Positions 36,248 through 48,023 are shown, numbered from the stretch's first letter. The stretch: 64,000 bases of DNA from Pinus tabuliformis (GCA_031772625.1 CM062816.1:1668965058-1669029057), one strand, 5' to 3'. The notes: generated from the letters alone by a model not told the origin. Made by a program: numbers and translations.

Positions 36248-36749
36248 TGTTGGGTTGTGTTATATTCTTTCCACGACTAGCCCATGTAGTTAACCGGGGG
36301 GTTAGAAGGGGGGCAGAGCCCCCCTGGTCGTTGCACTGATTGCATAGCGGGGGGAGTCACAGGGGGTTTAAGGGGTGCAGATAACCACACTCTATGGGGT
36401 CCAGGGCAACGCCCCAGAAAATTTTTGTTTTGGACCCTATGTTAGGTTGGGTGGACCTACCTATGGTTTTGTGCATGATTTTCGCACATGGTTTTGGACG
36501 CAATGGTTTTTGGTCCATGGTTTTGGATGCGATGGTTTTTGGTCCATGGTATTGGATGCTTCGACACGTATAAATATGTATTGTAACATTGAAAGGAACA
36601 TAATGAAAAATCATGCTAGTAGTCCCGATTTGGGATCCACGGGAAAATCTCTGTGTATATGTGTTTTATGTGTTATGCTCTCGCATTTTTTATTTTATGT
36701 GTTTTAGAATTTGTATGCAGGTAATTTCTGTACTGGGTTAAAACCTACA
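36248..36749 (+). repeat. Element G 3' LTR
   Basis: 502 bp, partner of 31007-31506, about 8% different by eye, followed by the TGCAT duplication. Confidence 0.92.
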
Positions 36750-36754
36750 TGCAT

Positions 36755-39700
36755 TTAATCCTAATTTTTGTATTCATAAACTTGCACAATTATGCTTGCT
36801 GGTACAATTGATTAAAAATAGGACAATGAAGAAATATGGTATAAGAGTTATAAAGATGTATATTCTAGAAAAACTAGAAAGTTGGATAGATTATAAAGTG
36901 GTATTTGAGCTAATCTTAGGATAGTAGGAGGGATTTGGAGTGTGTTTCCACCTCAACAATGTTACATATATGAAGGAAATTTTGTGTTTTTTGGAAGTGC
37001 CCCACATCCTTAATAGTGGATAAAGGGTACGAGTTACATTACACCGATGATTTTTAGTAGAAAACACATCAACCCTAAGGAACCATTATTATATTTATGA
37101 AAAACAAGTTAAGGCATGACATATCCTTTATGCAATGAGGAGGTCCAAGGAATGCTGATATTTAAAACTAAAGGCCTAATCCCCAAGCTAGTATTGCATG
37201 TCAGGATTCACATGTTAAATAATAAAATGCAAGGCCAAAAACATTGTATCAAATACCATCAAAGGTCAATCAAACGCACTATCCATCATTAAACACATGT
37301 ATGTCAAAGTCTTCACATATGTTTTAGATAGTCATTAGAGTCAAATAAATGCACTCAATTGTCACATCTTGTCAACTAAAAATATAATTACATAAGTGCA
37401 CAAATCAACCTTCAACCAATCAAAGCATTATGTGCCAAATAAATACAACTTATGAAAATTTTAAGAGAACGAAGGCCACCAACCAATCATGTAACCACCA
37501 TGTATGAATCAACATAAACTTGAACCAATCAACAATTCTTTGTTGGCATTCTCACAACTCAAATTAGCTACCAATATATCCAATGCCAATTCATTACAAT
37601 ATGTACAAGTGGAATGAAAGAAGAAATTCATATGTCATCAAAACAAGAGCTCTTGCAAACGTGGAATCAAACATATCTCATACCATATTTCCCCATGCAT
37701 ATGGAGTTATTATCATGTTTTGTTATGCATGCACCAAAAAAATGGTGTCAATGTCATCATAAACTTAGTCTATAACCACAATACATTCAAACATTGAAAT
37801 CATAACCATTAAAATGTTAGAGAACATGTGAAAAATGATATATAATAAAGCAACGTGGTGCATAGCCATTGTCATAGAATGACATGGGAAACATGATGGA
37901 ATATTCATGGAGCTTTGATAAACCATCATAAACTATTGAGAAATCTAGGGAATCGAGTATTAGATGATTTCTTTGAGAGATAACTGCTTATGAATGTTTT
38001 TTACTTCTTAGATTAGATTCTTCTCTTTATATTATTATTGTGTTCTTTCATCAAATAGTTACCAATGCATAAACAATAAAGAGACAAGAGACACAGAATG
38101 TAGGCTATTAGCTAGGGCCAAAACCTCTCCCACTTGAGAGGAAAACCCATACAAATTCTTCTTCTTATAAAGACTTCAATTGACGAATACCAAGACCAAG
38201 ATCCTTGACCTATTTTCCACTCCAAGACCAAGACATAAATCCTCCTTGATGAGATTCTTCCTGCAATGATCAAACCTCTACTTCTTCGTCCTTCTTGGTT
38301 ATTCTTCAAAATTTTAGTCCCTTGCTTCAACGCTGCATTCCTTGGTTCTAGTTTAGAAAGCCTTAGCACATTAGCTTGACCAACGCTTACCTTATATCAT
38401 CTTCACTCTAAAAGGAGACTTCCTCCTTTTAAGTCGGATTCCCTTTTACTTGTCCTTCGCCAAAATTGATTACCTTTTAATACTTGTAACCTTCTCGTTC
38501 TCCTTGCTACAATAGATAGATATGTACCTTCACATGTGTGGAGATCCCTTAGCCCAAAACAATCCCAAAATAATGTTGGAACACTTTGAAACTTCTTCCT
38601 CTCTCCTGGATGGTTCTTATGCTTCATCTTTATCACCTTTGCATTGCTTAACTTCAGACCTATTTCACCCAAAAAATGTCCCATGAAATTAGGCTGATCT
38701 GCCTATTTATAGTGGTTGGAGCCTATAATAAGCTGAATTGACTTGGGTGTATGTAGACATGTCACTTGAGGAAATTATTTAATAAATTTTGAAGCTGACT
38801 TGAAGGATGTGTCTTTGCTCGGTCTTGGAGGGCCTTCTTATACATTTTACGACACATATAATATTGTAACATTCCCAAGAAGGGTCTTTCATACATTAAA
38901 TGGACTCAATATTTACTTTTAAGACTAAATGACAAAACCTAAAGGCTCTCAATGGGAGCCATCACTAAAAATAAAATCCCTTTCTCATGAAACCCATGAG
39001 ACAGGTATTACAATAATAATTTTATTTTTCTTCTTTACATCAATCACATAAAAATTACAATTACATGTCATTATGATCCTACTTACACTTTTCAACATAA
39101 ACCATATAGAGAAATGAAACTACATGAGGAACCACATCGCTATATCCATCTTATCAATTAGAAAAATTCCTTAAGACTAATGCATTTGGATAGTAAGCCC
39201 CCTCTTTGATTTAAGTTAGACTGGAAAAAGTGTCAAGAAGTACAAATGATCAAGAAAAAGTTAGGATAACTTTAGATTATAAGTATGGGCCCCTTCAAAG
39301 GTAGATCTTGGATTCATAAAATAATTGATCCATGAACTACTGTGGATGTTCTACTGGATAATTCATCACAACGAATTTGATAAATACAATATGCAATATA
39401 TATTGTGAGGGTTATTTTCCTTAGATTCTAGATTTATTAATCATTGTTTCTACTTATGCATCTAATAGATAAAATGTGAAAAATAAAAAACAATGAAATA
39501 CAATCACACACCAATCACAATGAACATAATATATTCTCAAGGAAACCCTTACAAGAGAAAACCCAACTAGAAGGTGATATTGTTATGCTTTCTTTTGTCT
39601 AGAATGGAAATAATATAAGTATAAAGGAGAAGACACTCTCTATGGAGTTACCTTAGACCGATGACATGATAAGTTACTAGAAACACTAAAACCCCTCTAT

Positions 39701-41126
39701 TATGCTCTCACATTTCCACTTCCAAATTGTGTTTCTCTACTATGGAACAAGATACAATCCAAATGAATGGAACTCCTTTTCTTCATAGTAGCCCAATTAA
39801 AACATAGCCCGATATCCAACTACGAGTTAAGTTTGACTCCTTCAACTCTCAATTGTTGTTACAAAATTGACCCTTCTAGATTCTTCTTCATATTATTAAT
39901 GTGAATAGCCTCTTTTCCATGAGTAATGTGGGATGATGTGGAATTCTCTTGAATTATGGTGGTTGATCACTAAAGATAAAATCTTGAGATCCATACCTCT
40001 TGCGCACAAACTCCGATTGATGTCTTTCTTGCAACGTTGGAAAGCTATCTGAGTCTAAAATAGTTACAAAGAGTCCAATGCTTCAGAAAAGAAAAATTTC
40101 CAAAGAAAACATCATATAAGGCCTCAAAGTGGCCCTAGAAGGTGTCAAACCCCATTTCTCCATATTGGGTCCACCGAAAAAACTACACCTATAAGTTGAT
40201 CCCTCCAATTTTTCCACTCTGAAAGAAAAGATATGGATGAAAAATTATAGCATGATATAATCTAGATAAATAATAATTTATAACTACAATACTTTGCAAC
40301 TCAATACCATGGACTAAACAAGTGGTCAATAAAAATGTTAGTGTTCCCACCTAAGTGGAAATGTGGTGCCTCACTCTAACCATTTTGCTACATTTTTTCA
40401 ACTCTATTATGGAATTTTTATCTACTTTTCCCTTTCTTAAGAAAATGACCTCGCTTATCTCTTCATTCTTCCTCATAAGGAAAGGTTTCTCTAACTTTTC
40501 TTTTACCCTAATTGGAGGGGGTTCTTTTCCATTGTCTTAGCCTTTCTTGAAGCTACTTCCATAATTAGTTCCTTCCCTTGGATTTTAAATCTCAAATATG
40601 GAAGTGTTATAAACAAGCCATGGCGCAACAAAATTGTGGGTCCAACCTTCTATAATTTTTTTATCTCCAACTTTTTTTCCTCCAACTTTTCCAATATGAT
40701 ATAATTCTCTTGTTGAGTTGTCATGTACCTACCTATGCCCCCTGCAATATTCAAATGATGTTTAACCTAGTGTTGGTTTCATTACATGATTGATGAAGTG
40801 AAGGGAGCACATGAAATGCGTAAAGTATAGTGGGAGTCGAACCCCCTTTTGTGTGCGCTGGCATCATATCAAGGGAAGGGGGCATGAAATTCCCATTGTT
40901 TGGCAACCTCCTTAGGGAAAGGATTAAACTAATTAATAATATGAATAATAATTAATTAATTTTAAGATCCATTTTTAAACTTAACTACCTATTAATATAT
41001 CTAATCCAACTAACTAAATAAAATTTCTAATTAATAGTAAATCAATTATAGTTATATTGCTAACCCTGGTAGGCTATTTTATTTTTCTACCCTGCCTTGC
41101 CAATTCTATATATATATAATCTGTTA
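36755..41126. other. Intergenic stretch without a recognised gene
   Basis: About 4.4 kb of AT-rich DNA with many short words such as CCAATCA recurring around 37400-37550. On the minus strand a plant-like TATA box lies near 38702-38712, and 38.0-38.7 kb has two open frames with no recognisable domain. This could be an old LTR promoter region, but no partner or ends were found. Near 40837-40853 the minus strand has GGTTCGACTCC, a perfect B-box-like word, without a convincing A box. Confidence 0.35.
38702..38712 (-). promoter_or_regulatory. Possible TATA box on the minus strand
   Basis: On the minus strand the site reads CTATAAATAGG, close to the plant TATA consensus. The sequence after it is less AT-rich than its surroundings and ends in T-rich text like an LTR U5 region near 38050. 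No coding gene follows, so it may be the promoter of a decayed LTR. Confidence 0.25.
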
Positions 41127-42060
41127 CCAATTGTAACAACCCTTTTTTCTACCCCTCATGTAAATTTCACTATGTATATTTGTTTATGTGAAAGTATGTG
41201 AAAATGTAAAATATGGCTGATATGGAAGAGTGAACATAGTCTCATATCCTAAGGAGGAGGAGTTTCATTTGTAGTGTTTAAACCCAAAACCAAGCCACTT
41301 CATTTATTCCCCTACCTATCTCCCTAGAAGATTAAAGGGTTCATTGGTGCAAGCATCAAAATTGTGTATGGAGTGTGTATGGACCACTTGAATGAAGGAT
41401 CAACCCATACTATCCCTATTCTTGTGGGACCTGTTGAAGAAGTCAACATTCAAGAGAGGGACAAGAGAAGGGATGTGAAGAGAAAGATGGGGTAGAGAAG
41501 ATGAGGAGATGGGGGCAGAAAGAAGGTGTGGAGGAGAACACAAGAGAAGTGTAAGCGCAAAAGCAGGAGTGCTCAAGAGTAACAACCTTGTAAAAAGCCT
41601 TTGTGGTGTGATTAGGAAATTATTCCTTGCATTTTGGTGTGACCCAGTGCATGTATTAGTGTTAGGTTTGGTCGAGAAGGCTCAGCGGAGATATTGATTC
41701 ACATGGTGCTTGCCTTAGGGCATAAAAACCACCCTTAAAGTGACATCATACTCCTAGAACAAAAAAAACTTCACTAAACCTTAAATGAATCCATGTGATT
41801 GATTTGTGAGAGGAAGAGAGTGTCACTCTGGTGCTCACTTCTTGAGAGAAATTGATTAACCACTTGGATAGTGGATTCCTCTTGATTATTTGTCTAACTG
41901 ATTATTAGTATGAATTCCCTTAAGCACTTAACTCCTTAGACTCTGAATCCAACTTGAGGGTGATCAAATGCAGGTAATATTGCAGTGTAATTGGCCTATG
42001 CTTGGGTGGAGATTTGAAGTCCCTCCCTAGGTTTCCATCCATTCCAGTTGAATAGATAAG

Positions 42061-42224
42061 TATAGTTGTTTGTAACCATTTTATTATGGATGATGAACAA
42101 TTCCTAACATGTGATATTAATGTGCATGATTCAGTGCTACCTATGGAGGAATGTTGATATCCCTATATGCCTATGGTGAATGCTTATTGATATGTTCGCA
42201 TGGTCATGTGGAAATTATGAACCA

Positions 42225-42226
<2 letters not shown>
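42061..42226. repeat. Degenerate ~355-bp tandem repeat in S, left portion
   Basis: The text ATGGATGATGAAC...GGAATGTTGATATCCCTAT resembles the block near 57815-57965 on the other side of H. With H excluded the spacing is about 350 bp. Similarity is weak, perhaps 60-65% by eye. Confidence 0.4.

Positions 42227-42272
<46 letters not shown>
42227..42272. repeat. (AT)n microsatellite, insertion target of H
   Basis: Twenty-three AT units ending directly at the left LTR of element H. The TATAT duplication of H is drawn from it (42268-42272 and 57652-57656). Confidence 0.9.
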
Positions 42273-42275
<3 letters not shown>

Positions 42276-43285
42276 TTGAGGGGAAAGTACCCCTAGGGTC
42301 CTTTGGGCTAAGACTCTACCAGACTGAAAATTGCTTATACAAAGAAACACATACACACAGCCATCTTTTTTACTTTTAAGCAAATTCTAATGTTTAGGGT
42401 ACATACCTAAGGTCCTACGTTCGAGAAGACCGTTAGGGTGCAAACCCTTCTTGGAGTTCCCTTCTTCTTTCTCTGACCTGCAAGACAAACAAATCAAAGA
42501 ACACAACAGTACATGTATAGAAGTTTATGTATAAATCATCTTCATGCTATAAAGTTAGTTATAAAAAATCTTTAAGTAACCACTTTCATAAGAATTCAAC
42601 ACAAGAATCTCATAAGCATAAAGAAAGATTATTCGGGAACAAAGACGTGTTTCTTTATATATAAAGGCAAATAAAGTACATATATCGGAAAGATATCACC
42701 TGAACACCTTCAGCAGGCTCCAAGCAAGCTTCCTCCCGGATTCGTTCCAGCCTCCAGCCTCCAACAAGAGCTCCTTCCAAGTCTTACTCAATGATGATGT
42801 CAAGGATGAATGATCACCAATACACATGGAAACAAGGGTTTCCTATGCAAAATGGGGGAAGTGCAGGATGCACCAAGGACTTCAGACCTGGTCTAAGGGA
42901 AAAATCTCAGCATAATAATCTTGCTCTCCTTTCTCTCTCCCCTTGGCCTTCCCTTTGATGTCTTTTTATACCCTCTCCAAAGTAGTTTTTTAGTTAGGAG
43001 TTGGTTGGGAACAGTTGGGCCACGGGCACTAACAGGTGATCCAGCAGGTAAACCCGCGATCACCGCCCGAAAAAGAGGAAATTATATTTTTTTAAGTGTT
43101 TTAATAGATACACGCGGGTTGGGTATGACAGACCCGCGTGTACACGCGTTTAACACAGGGCAAAGTCGCGTATAGGGAATAAAACACTGTTTTTTAAATT
43201 TTTGGACCAGGTCTGGAAGGAGGGGTTGCCCTAGGCCATAAGTGCAGCATCACAAACCATAAGAGTGAGATTTGGAGCTATAACA
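42273..43285 (-). repeat. Element H 3' LTR
   Basis: 1,013 bp. On the minus strand it follows the purine-rich TTAGGGGGCATC at 43286. It carries the same TATA box and CG-palindrome cluster as the other LTR (palindrome CGCGTGTACACGCG at 43135-43148). Confidence 0.95.
43111..43174. promoter_or_regulatory. CG-palindrome cluster, element H 3' LTR
   Basis: CACGCGGGT (43111-43119) and its complement ACCCGCGTG (43132-43140) form an inverted repeat around a 12-base loop. They overlap the perfect 14-bp palindrome CGCGTGTACACGCG (43135-43148), followed by TCGCGTATA near 43166. The same words recur in the other LTR, in the intron of the antisense gene and in the leader. Confidence 0.7.
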
Positions 43286-45860
43286 GATGCCCCCTAATGT
43301 ATGAGGTCAGAAGGGGAACATGATGGCCGAAATACATTAAGTAAGTACAAGGAAAGGAACTCTGCCCAAAAACCGAGGAGGACTTCACCAGAATTCAGCC
43401 TGCCAAGCCACCGAAAGGAGATCAGAAAGAAACACTGTCTGAGGCGGGCATACCCATGCTCAGGAAAAGTAAAGCATGTCCGCATATCAAGTACAAGCGG
43501 ATCCACTAAGTATACAAGTATAAATGACTGTAAAAATACATAATGGATCATCTGATCATAATGAGTAAGTACATGTCTGAATATCACATATAAAACTGTC
43601 AATGATGCTGAAAGATGCAACGGATCACTGAAATCAAAGACTGATCCCATAAGGTACCAACTGAACATGATGGAATAGGATGGCACTACACTGCAAACTC
43701 AGGTGCCAGCATATAGAATGTCGCCATGACTGACTGCAACATATAAGGTGGAATGGTATCAACTAGCAGCAACAGGAGCAACTGTCAAGTGAACCAATGA
43801 ATGCTGATACAACCTGAGGTCTTCACCGACCGCCGTGGTACATTTCTACACCATGGGAATAAATGATCTGAAGTCGACCATGTGAGAAATCGTTTGATTA
43901 CCGGTCATTGATGTATACCGTTAACAAACGCGAGACTACTCACCGATAATGATAATGAGCGTCAAGGTACCCAGTACAATCTAACAAGTGTGAATAGATG
44001 AGCTGAAGTCGAACACCTGTAAGAATCTATCAATCAGGAGACAATGATGGTTTCCCACTGTCGATAGCGAGGAATCTGCCACTAATGACTGCAAACCCCA
44101 AGGTACTGCCAAATGGACTCTAGATCTTTGCCCCAGAGCAATGAGTCGGAGTCGATAGGGAAAGATCCGCTAGAAGGAAGGCATTAAGGCATCCTCCATC
44201 AATCTAGCGCGAGTGTAACCCGTAGGCCAATAATGTGGAAGGAATCGGACGAAAAAGATGTAGTAACCCAACCGAAGTACGTTTCCGGCGTACACAAGAT
44301 GTGGCTAGCGCACGGCAGAAACCCTCTGAACCAACCAATAATGAAAGCTGACACAGAGGCGAGGTATCCACCAATAGGGTCAAATGGAAACCAAGGTACT
44401 GCACGAATCCCAATGTGTGATAATGTATGCTGATGTCGAACACAAGGGAAACCACTCAGTCAAAGACCCATGATACTGATCGATGCTGAGCACAAGGTGA
44501 CCTATCAATAATGAAAATAGGGCCAGGGTGCGGTCTCTAGGTCTGCCCTCAGAGCAATGTGTCGTCGTCGATAAGGACAAGACCCGCCAGCAAGAAGTCA
44601 ATGGGGACCTTCTCAAACCGGCACGAGTGAAGGACCAATATAACTGATGTGATGATAGACATGACACTGACAACCAGGGATGGCCGACTGAAAAATGAGT
44701 CAAGAGACACCGCAGAAAGGCCGACTCAGGCTAACTTCCCTTGAACAAAAGCACAACTCAATGTGACTATGTGGCAGCATATAATGAATCTGTATAAGTT
44801 CGTCATGCAGGAGGCACGAACGAACCCTCCATATGATTGGAAGAGATAACCAATCGGGGGAGAACTGACTCGATAACAAGGTTATGGCTTACCTAAGTCA
44901 AACTAAATCCCACCCATACGGAGGAGACTTTGTTTTGAGTGCTTTGTTCAAGGGCGACATGACTGACTCTAGCTGCCAACAATAAATGGAAGTAATGTCC
45001 CTGTTCCCGCTCTTTTTGGAATATTTAATTTTTTTGTCTTTTTCTGATAAGCCGGAAAAAGAATAAAAGAATGCTATGGTACAGTGGAAAGAACGAGTGT
45101 CGGTGAAACAGATGATCTAGTTCCTGGGAAAGGAACGTTCCTATGCTCAATGCAGGGAGGTGAAAAACTGGTCAGTGACACTCAGAGGTATGTCCCTTCC
45201 ACGGATCTGGGTATGTCAAGCTGCAGAGGTCAAGGGTATGCAAGGTTGATTTTTGCAGACGTCATGGTCAAAAGTGGGCTTAAACACGAGTCCAAGTGAA
45301 GCCGGCTATAGGCAAAAAGGTGCAAATGGTCAACATGCAATGCAGAAGTACAACTCAACACACATAGGAGCCTCTAGGGTATAAGGCCAGAACGAAGCGA
45401 AGAAGCAAAGAAGAATGAGTCTTCAACGCATAAGTCATGGCGGGACTACAGAGGACTCCCGAGCCTACTCAAAACGAAGCAGCATGGGCAACAAATGTCA
45501 GTGAGGTGCTAACTAGGATGCCCATGTAAAAGGATGGCTCTACCATCATGTCATGATTTAAAGAATCGGCGAGTGAAAATGGCTTGCGAACCATAACATG
45601 ATGGGGTCGACCCTACGGCAGATGTATCGGTCAAATGGAGGCTAGTATGCATAATGCAACGGAAAAATGGTGTCCCTAACCTATATGCCAGTGAGAACAC
45701 GATACCTGCCATGACGGGTCAGCAGTCATGGAACCGTCTCGAACCGTCGAAAAATGTCCAAAATGTCCTGAAAAACAACTCAATCTCGACATTCCAAGCT
45801 CCCAAGTTAAAAGTGACATGAAACCAAACAAAATAAAATTTTGAAAAAATTTTGCATTTT
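43286..45860. other. Element H 3' non-coding region with degenerate tandem repeats
   Basis: About 2.5 kb without convincing coding content. Two diverged copies of a unit of about 420-430 bp are visible. One marker pair is at 44115-44218 and 44532-44634, sharing CAGAGCAATG, TCGATA and GCACGAGTG-like ends. Another is near 43954 and 44388, sharing CAAGGTAC and GTCGAACAC. Tandem repeats between pol and the 3' LTR are known in Tat-lineage elements and can seed satellites. Open frames here, the longest about 130 codons, resemble no family. Confidence 0.55.
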
Positions 45861-45867
45861 CAAAACT

Positions 45868-45875
45868 TATAAAAA
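45868..45875 (+). promoter_or_regulatory. TATA box of the antisense gene in H
   Basis: TATAAAAA on the plus strand, about 120 bases before the first intron donor (45991). This spacing would place the transcription start near 45900 and give a short non-coding first exon. Confidence 0.5.
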
Positions 45876-45990
45876 GAAATTTTGGACTTACCATTTTCAC
45901 CGTTTGACTTGGAGAGCAAATTGTGGAGCAAAAAGGAGCAAACTTTCCCCGTGACTTATTCAACCGTTCAAACTTGCCGAAAACTTCCAG

Positions 45991-46222
45991 GTAAGCACTA
46001 AACTTGTCTTGCAATCAATTGTGATAGTTTTTAGGAAGTTTAATTAATGTTTCACCGTTAGATTTTTGCAAAAAATTGCTCTGCGGCGTACACGTGGGTT
46101 GGATGTATATAAATCGCGTATACGACGGCCCTACACGCGACTGTGTATAGGGTAAACCGCGTGTGCGAAGCGAAAAATTTTTATACAAAAAACTAATGGA
46201 TGAAAATGATTTTTTCTTCCAG
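45991..46222 (+). other. 5' UTR intron of the antisense gene
   Basis: Donor CAG|GTAAGC at 45991 and acceptor TTTTTTCTTCCAG|G ending at 46222, 232 nt and T-rich. The first ATG after the acceptor (46224) opens the long frame. CG-rich palindromic words lie inside it at 46086-46173. Prediction from splice consensus only. Confidence 0.55.
46086..46173. promoter_or_regulatory. CG-palindrome cluster in the antisense gene intron
   Basis: Contains GCGTACACGTGGGTTGG (46086), TCGCGTATACGACGG (46114, with palindrome CGTATACG), CTACACGCGACTG and ACCGCGTGTGCG. Words and order echo the LTR cluster: ACACGYGGGTTGG, then CGCG-type palindromes, then GTGTATAGGG. It appears to be a diverged copy of the same element. 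Confidence 0.6.
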
Positions 46223-46223
46223 G

Positions 46224-47468
46224 ATGACTCTCACATGGCGTGAAAGAGAGCACTCAGCTGTAGATAATGAAGTTATGGACAATGATGAGGCATTAGATGC
46301 CTTACGGGGATGCGGATTGTTAAAATTCTTCAAGTTGCCGAATATGAAAGCAAATGTGCGTCTGCTCGAGAGACTTATTGATTATTGGGATGTCGAGGAA
46401 GAAGCTTTTATGATTGATCAAATGCCACTCAGGATAGAAGTGGAAGATATATATTTCATCACGGGCCTTTCCCGAAGGGGAGAGGTAGTCCACTCCCGGG
46501 GCAGGACCCGGAATAGTCTCAGCGTAGACGACTATGTACAACTTTACTGCCCAGGTCATCGGAAGGTCGGGAGTCAGATCTCGATCCCACACGTGGCGAG
46601 TTTGTCACTGCGGATAATCCTGTTCACCATAGCTCGAGTGAACGGGTCATCTTCGCTACATCAGGCATCACGGGTAAACATGAGCGTAGCAGTGGACTGT
46701 CTCACCACGGTGTTTGACTGGTGTACTCCTCTACTTGCCAACATGAAGGAGCAGCTTGCTTCTATCAGGAAGGGACAGACCAAGAACTTTGGGTACGGAA
46801 CCATTTTATGCACGTTTTTCTTCGAGAAGGTTCCCGCACTCCGCCCTAGGGTAGCAGTTCCCATCAGTAGTCCACGTGATCCACGTATGGGCCGGTGGGC
46901 TGACTTGATGAAACGTCTGGGGGGTGGGGAAGTGCCCAGGAATGCATTCGACGACGACTTTTTTGCTTGGTGGGAGCAACAGATCATCGCCATAGACGAC
47001 TACCCCTATGCTGGATTGGATTTCCGAGGAGATCCTGACCTAGTGTTACCACCAGACGCAGCATGGGGCGAGATCGGTAAGATTTTTTGATTTTTATGAT
47101 TTTTAGGATTTTTCAAGCATAATGATGAACTTTGAAAAATATATATTTTTTTTTGATGAGATTCAAATGACTGATATGATGATCATGTTCCAGACATTGG
47201 GCCTGTGCGACCAGATGGATTCCCACGGCACGGACGGCGTGGCCGAGGAGCCGAAGAGGCGGCTGCGGATGCGGAAAGGACCCTCGCCAACGTCCAGCGA
47301 CACTTGGCGAGATTGAGCTATCAAGTACCGATGGCCGAGATAGAGGACCTTCCTCCAGATATGCAGCGTCATGTGGTTGGGATGCCACGTGACTGGGTTC
47401 GTGTTTTTCGGCGCGTGGCCAATGCTATAGTTAGTTATTTAGCTGCTCATCCAGAGCCGAGGCATTAG
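46224..47468 (+). CDS. Antisense spliced gene in element H (plant-mobile-domain-like?)
   Basis: The gene lies on the plus strand, opposite to gag-pol, between the second RNase H and the 3' non-coding region. Coding parts are 46224-47076 and 47194-47468, separated by a GT-AG intron; together they give 375 codons ending TAG at 47466. The start is the first ATG after the 5' UTR intron; two in-frame ATGs further upstream would fall inside that intron. The frame stays open through both parts. A central block with LIDYWDVEEEAF, MPLRIEVEDIYFITGLSRR and, later, FFEKVPALRPRVAVP resembles the plant mobile domain or a related DUF, where a predicted alpha/beta core carries an EDV..L.GL motif. This match is by memory and tentative. 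The second coding part is arginine- and alanine-rich (RHGRRGRGAEEAA) and ends in PEPRH. No transposase catalytic residues are evident. Extra antisense genes are known in Tat-lineage elements, for example in maize Grande. Confidence 0.7.
47077..47193 (+). other. Coding intron of the antisense gene
   Basis: 117 nt, very T-rich, donor ATCG|GTAAGA and acceptor ATGTTCCAG|A. The open frame before it ends shortly inside the intron, while the frame after the acceptor continues in register to a stop at 47468, which supports splicing. Confidence 0.65.
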
Positions 47469-47591
47469 ATATGCCTGACATGATTATGGGCATTTGAGTC
47501 CCAATTTTGTATATTTTTGGACACACATATGTACACTCGAGACGCTTTGCGATATATATATATATACAGTTTGACTTTTTGATGCATGATT

Positions 47592-48023
47592 TTATGATGA
47601 TGAATGATTGATATGCCAGTCTAATGCTTGATTAGCGATAGAATCAGCTAACCAATTTTGAGATCTTGGAATGTGCAAATAATTAATGTAAATAAATGAT
47701 CTTTGCAACAACCTCACCCTTAAATATTGGCGATATAATGATGGATCTCTAACCCGATAAATGTTATTTAACTGAGACACTATCAATTGAGAATCAAGAT
47801 ACACTACCAACGAGTCGATCCCATAAGAGATTGCCTCGGATAATAAATTGATAACAGCTGTATACTCGGCCATATTGTTTGAAGCAGGACCGATACACAC
47901 GCCTCTCGATGTCATCAACTGACCAGTTGGGTAATAAAGTACCCAAGCTGCGGAAGCAAGATTCCGAGTGTGCCGACTAGCACCATCGGCGAATCCAAAA
48001 TAAACCGAATCATCCATCAACAC
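47592..48023 (-). CDS. Second RNase H of element H (aRNH-like), downstream of integrase
   Basis: An open frame of 143 codons. The four acidic catalytic positions of RNase H are recognisable: D in FGFADGASRH, E in NNMAEYTAVIN, D in VVYLDSQLIVSQL, and D in NWLADSIANQALD. This form is the archaeal-like RNase H known as an extra domain in the Tat lineage. It cuts RNA in RNA-DNA hybrids. It lies about 95 bases beyond the end of the integrase frame, so it would need its own start, a frameshift or a spliced message. A start at 48023 or slightly later is possible. Neighbours are integrase upstream and the antisense gene, tail to tail, downstream. Confidence 0.8.
   Translation of the reverse strand: MLMDDSVYFGFADGASRHTRNLASAAWVLYYPTGQLMTSRGVCIGPASNNMAEYTAVINLLSEAISYGIDSLVVYLDSQLIVSQLNNIYRVRDPSLYRQYLRVRLLQRSFIYINYLHIPRSQNWLADSIANQALDWHINHSSS

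Larger units (their letters stand above)
31007..36749 (+). mobile_element. Element G: Ty1/copia retrotransposon (TNT1-94-like)
   Basis: A 5,743-bp plus-strand element with an exact 5-bp duplication TGCAT (31002-31006 and 36750-36754). LTRs are 500 and 502 bp, TGTTGGGTTG...AACCTACA. The primer site at 31507 is TTTGGTATCAGAGG. Domains run gag, protease, integrase, reverse transcriptase, RNase H. LTR divergence is about 8% by eye. A 636-bp solo LTR of another family (K) sits between the protease and integrase parts. The coding region is broken at about ten places besides that insertion. Confidence 0.93.

Noticed and set aside
38403-38684. 93-codon minus-strand open frame after a TATA-like box
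   Set aside because: No domain and no splice or start context; more likely a decayed LTR transcript region.
40837-40853. Perfect B-box-like word on the minus strand, possible tRNA
   Set aside because: No acceptable A box at tRNA distance and no cloverleaf could be drawn.
42921-43175. 84-codon open frame repeated identically at 57287-57541
   Set aside because: It lies inside the two LTRs of H, so identity is explained by the LTRs. It overlaps the TATA box and palindromes and resembles no protein.
43294-43686. 130-codon minus-strand open frame in the 3' region of H
   Set aside because: Overlaps degenerate repeats and has no recognisable domain; chance length in a more GC-rich segment.
46661-46993. 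110-codon minus-strand open frame opposite the antisense gene
   Set aside because: Shadow of the spliced plus-strand gene, which has splice sites, start context and a conserved-looking domain.
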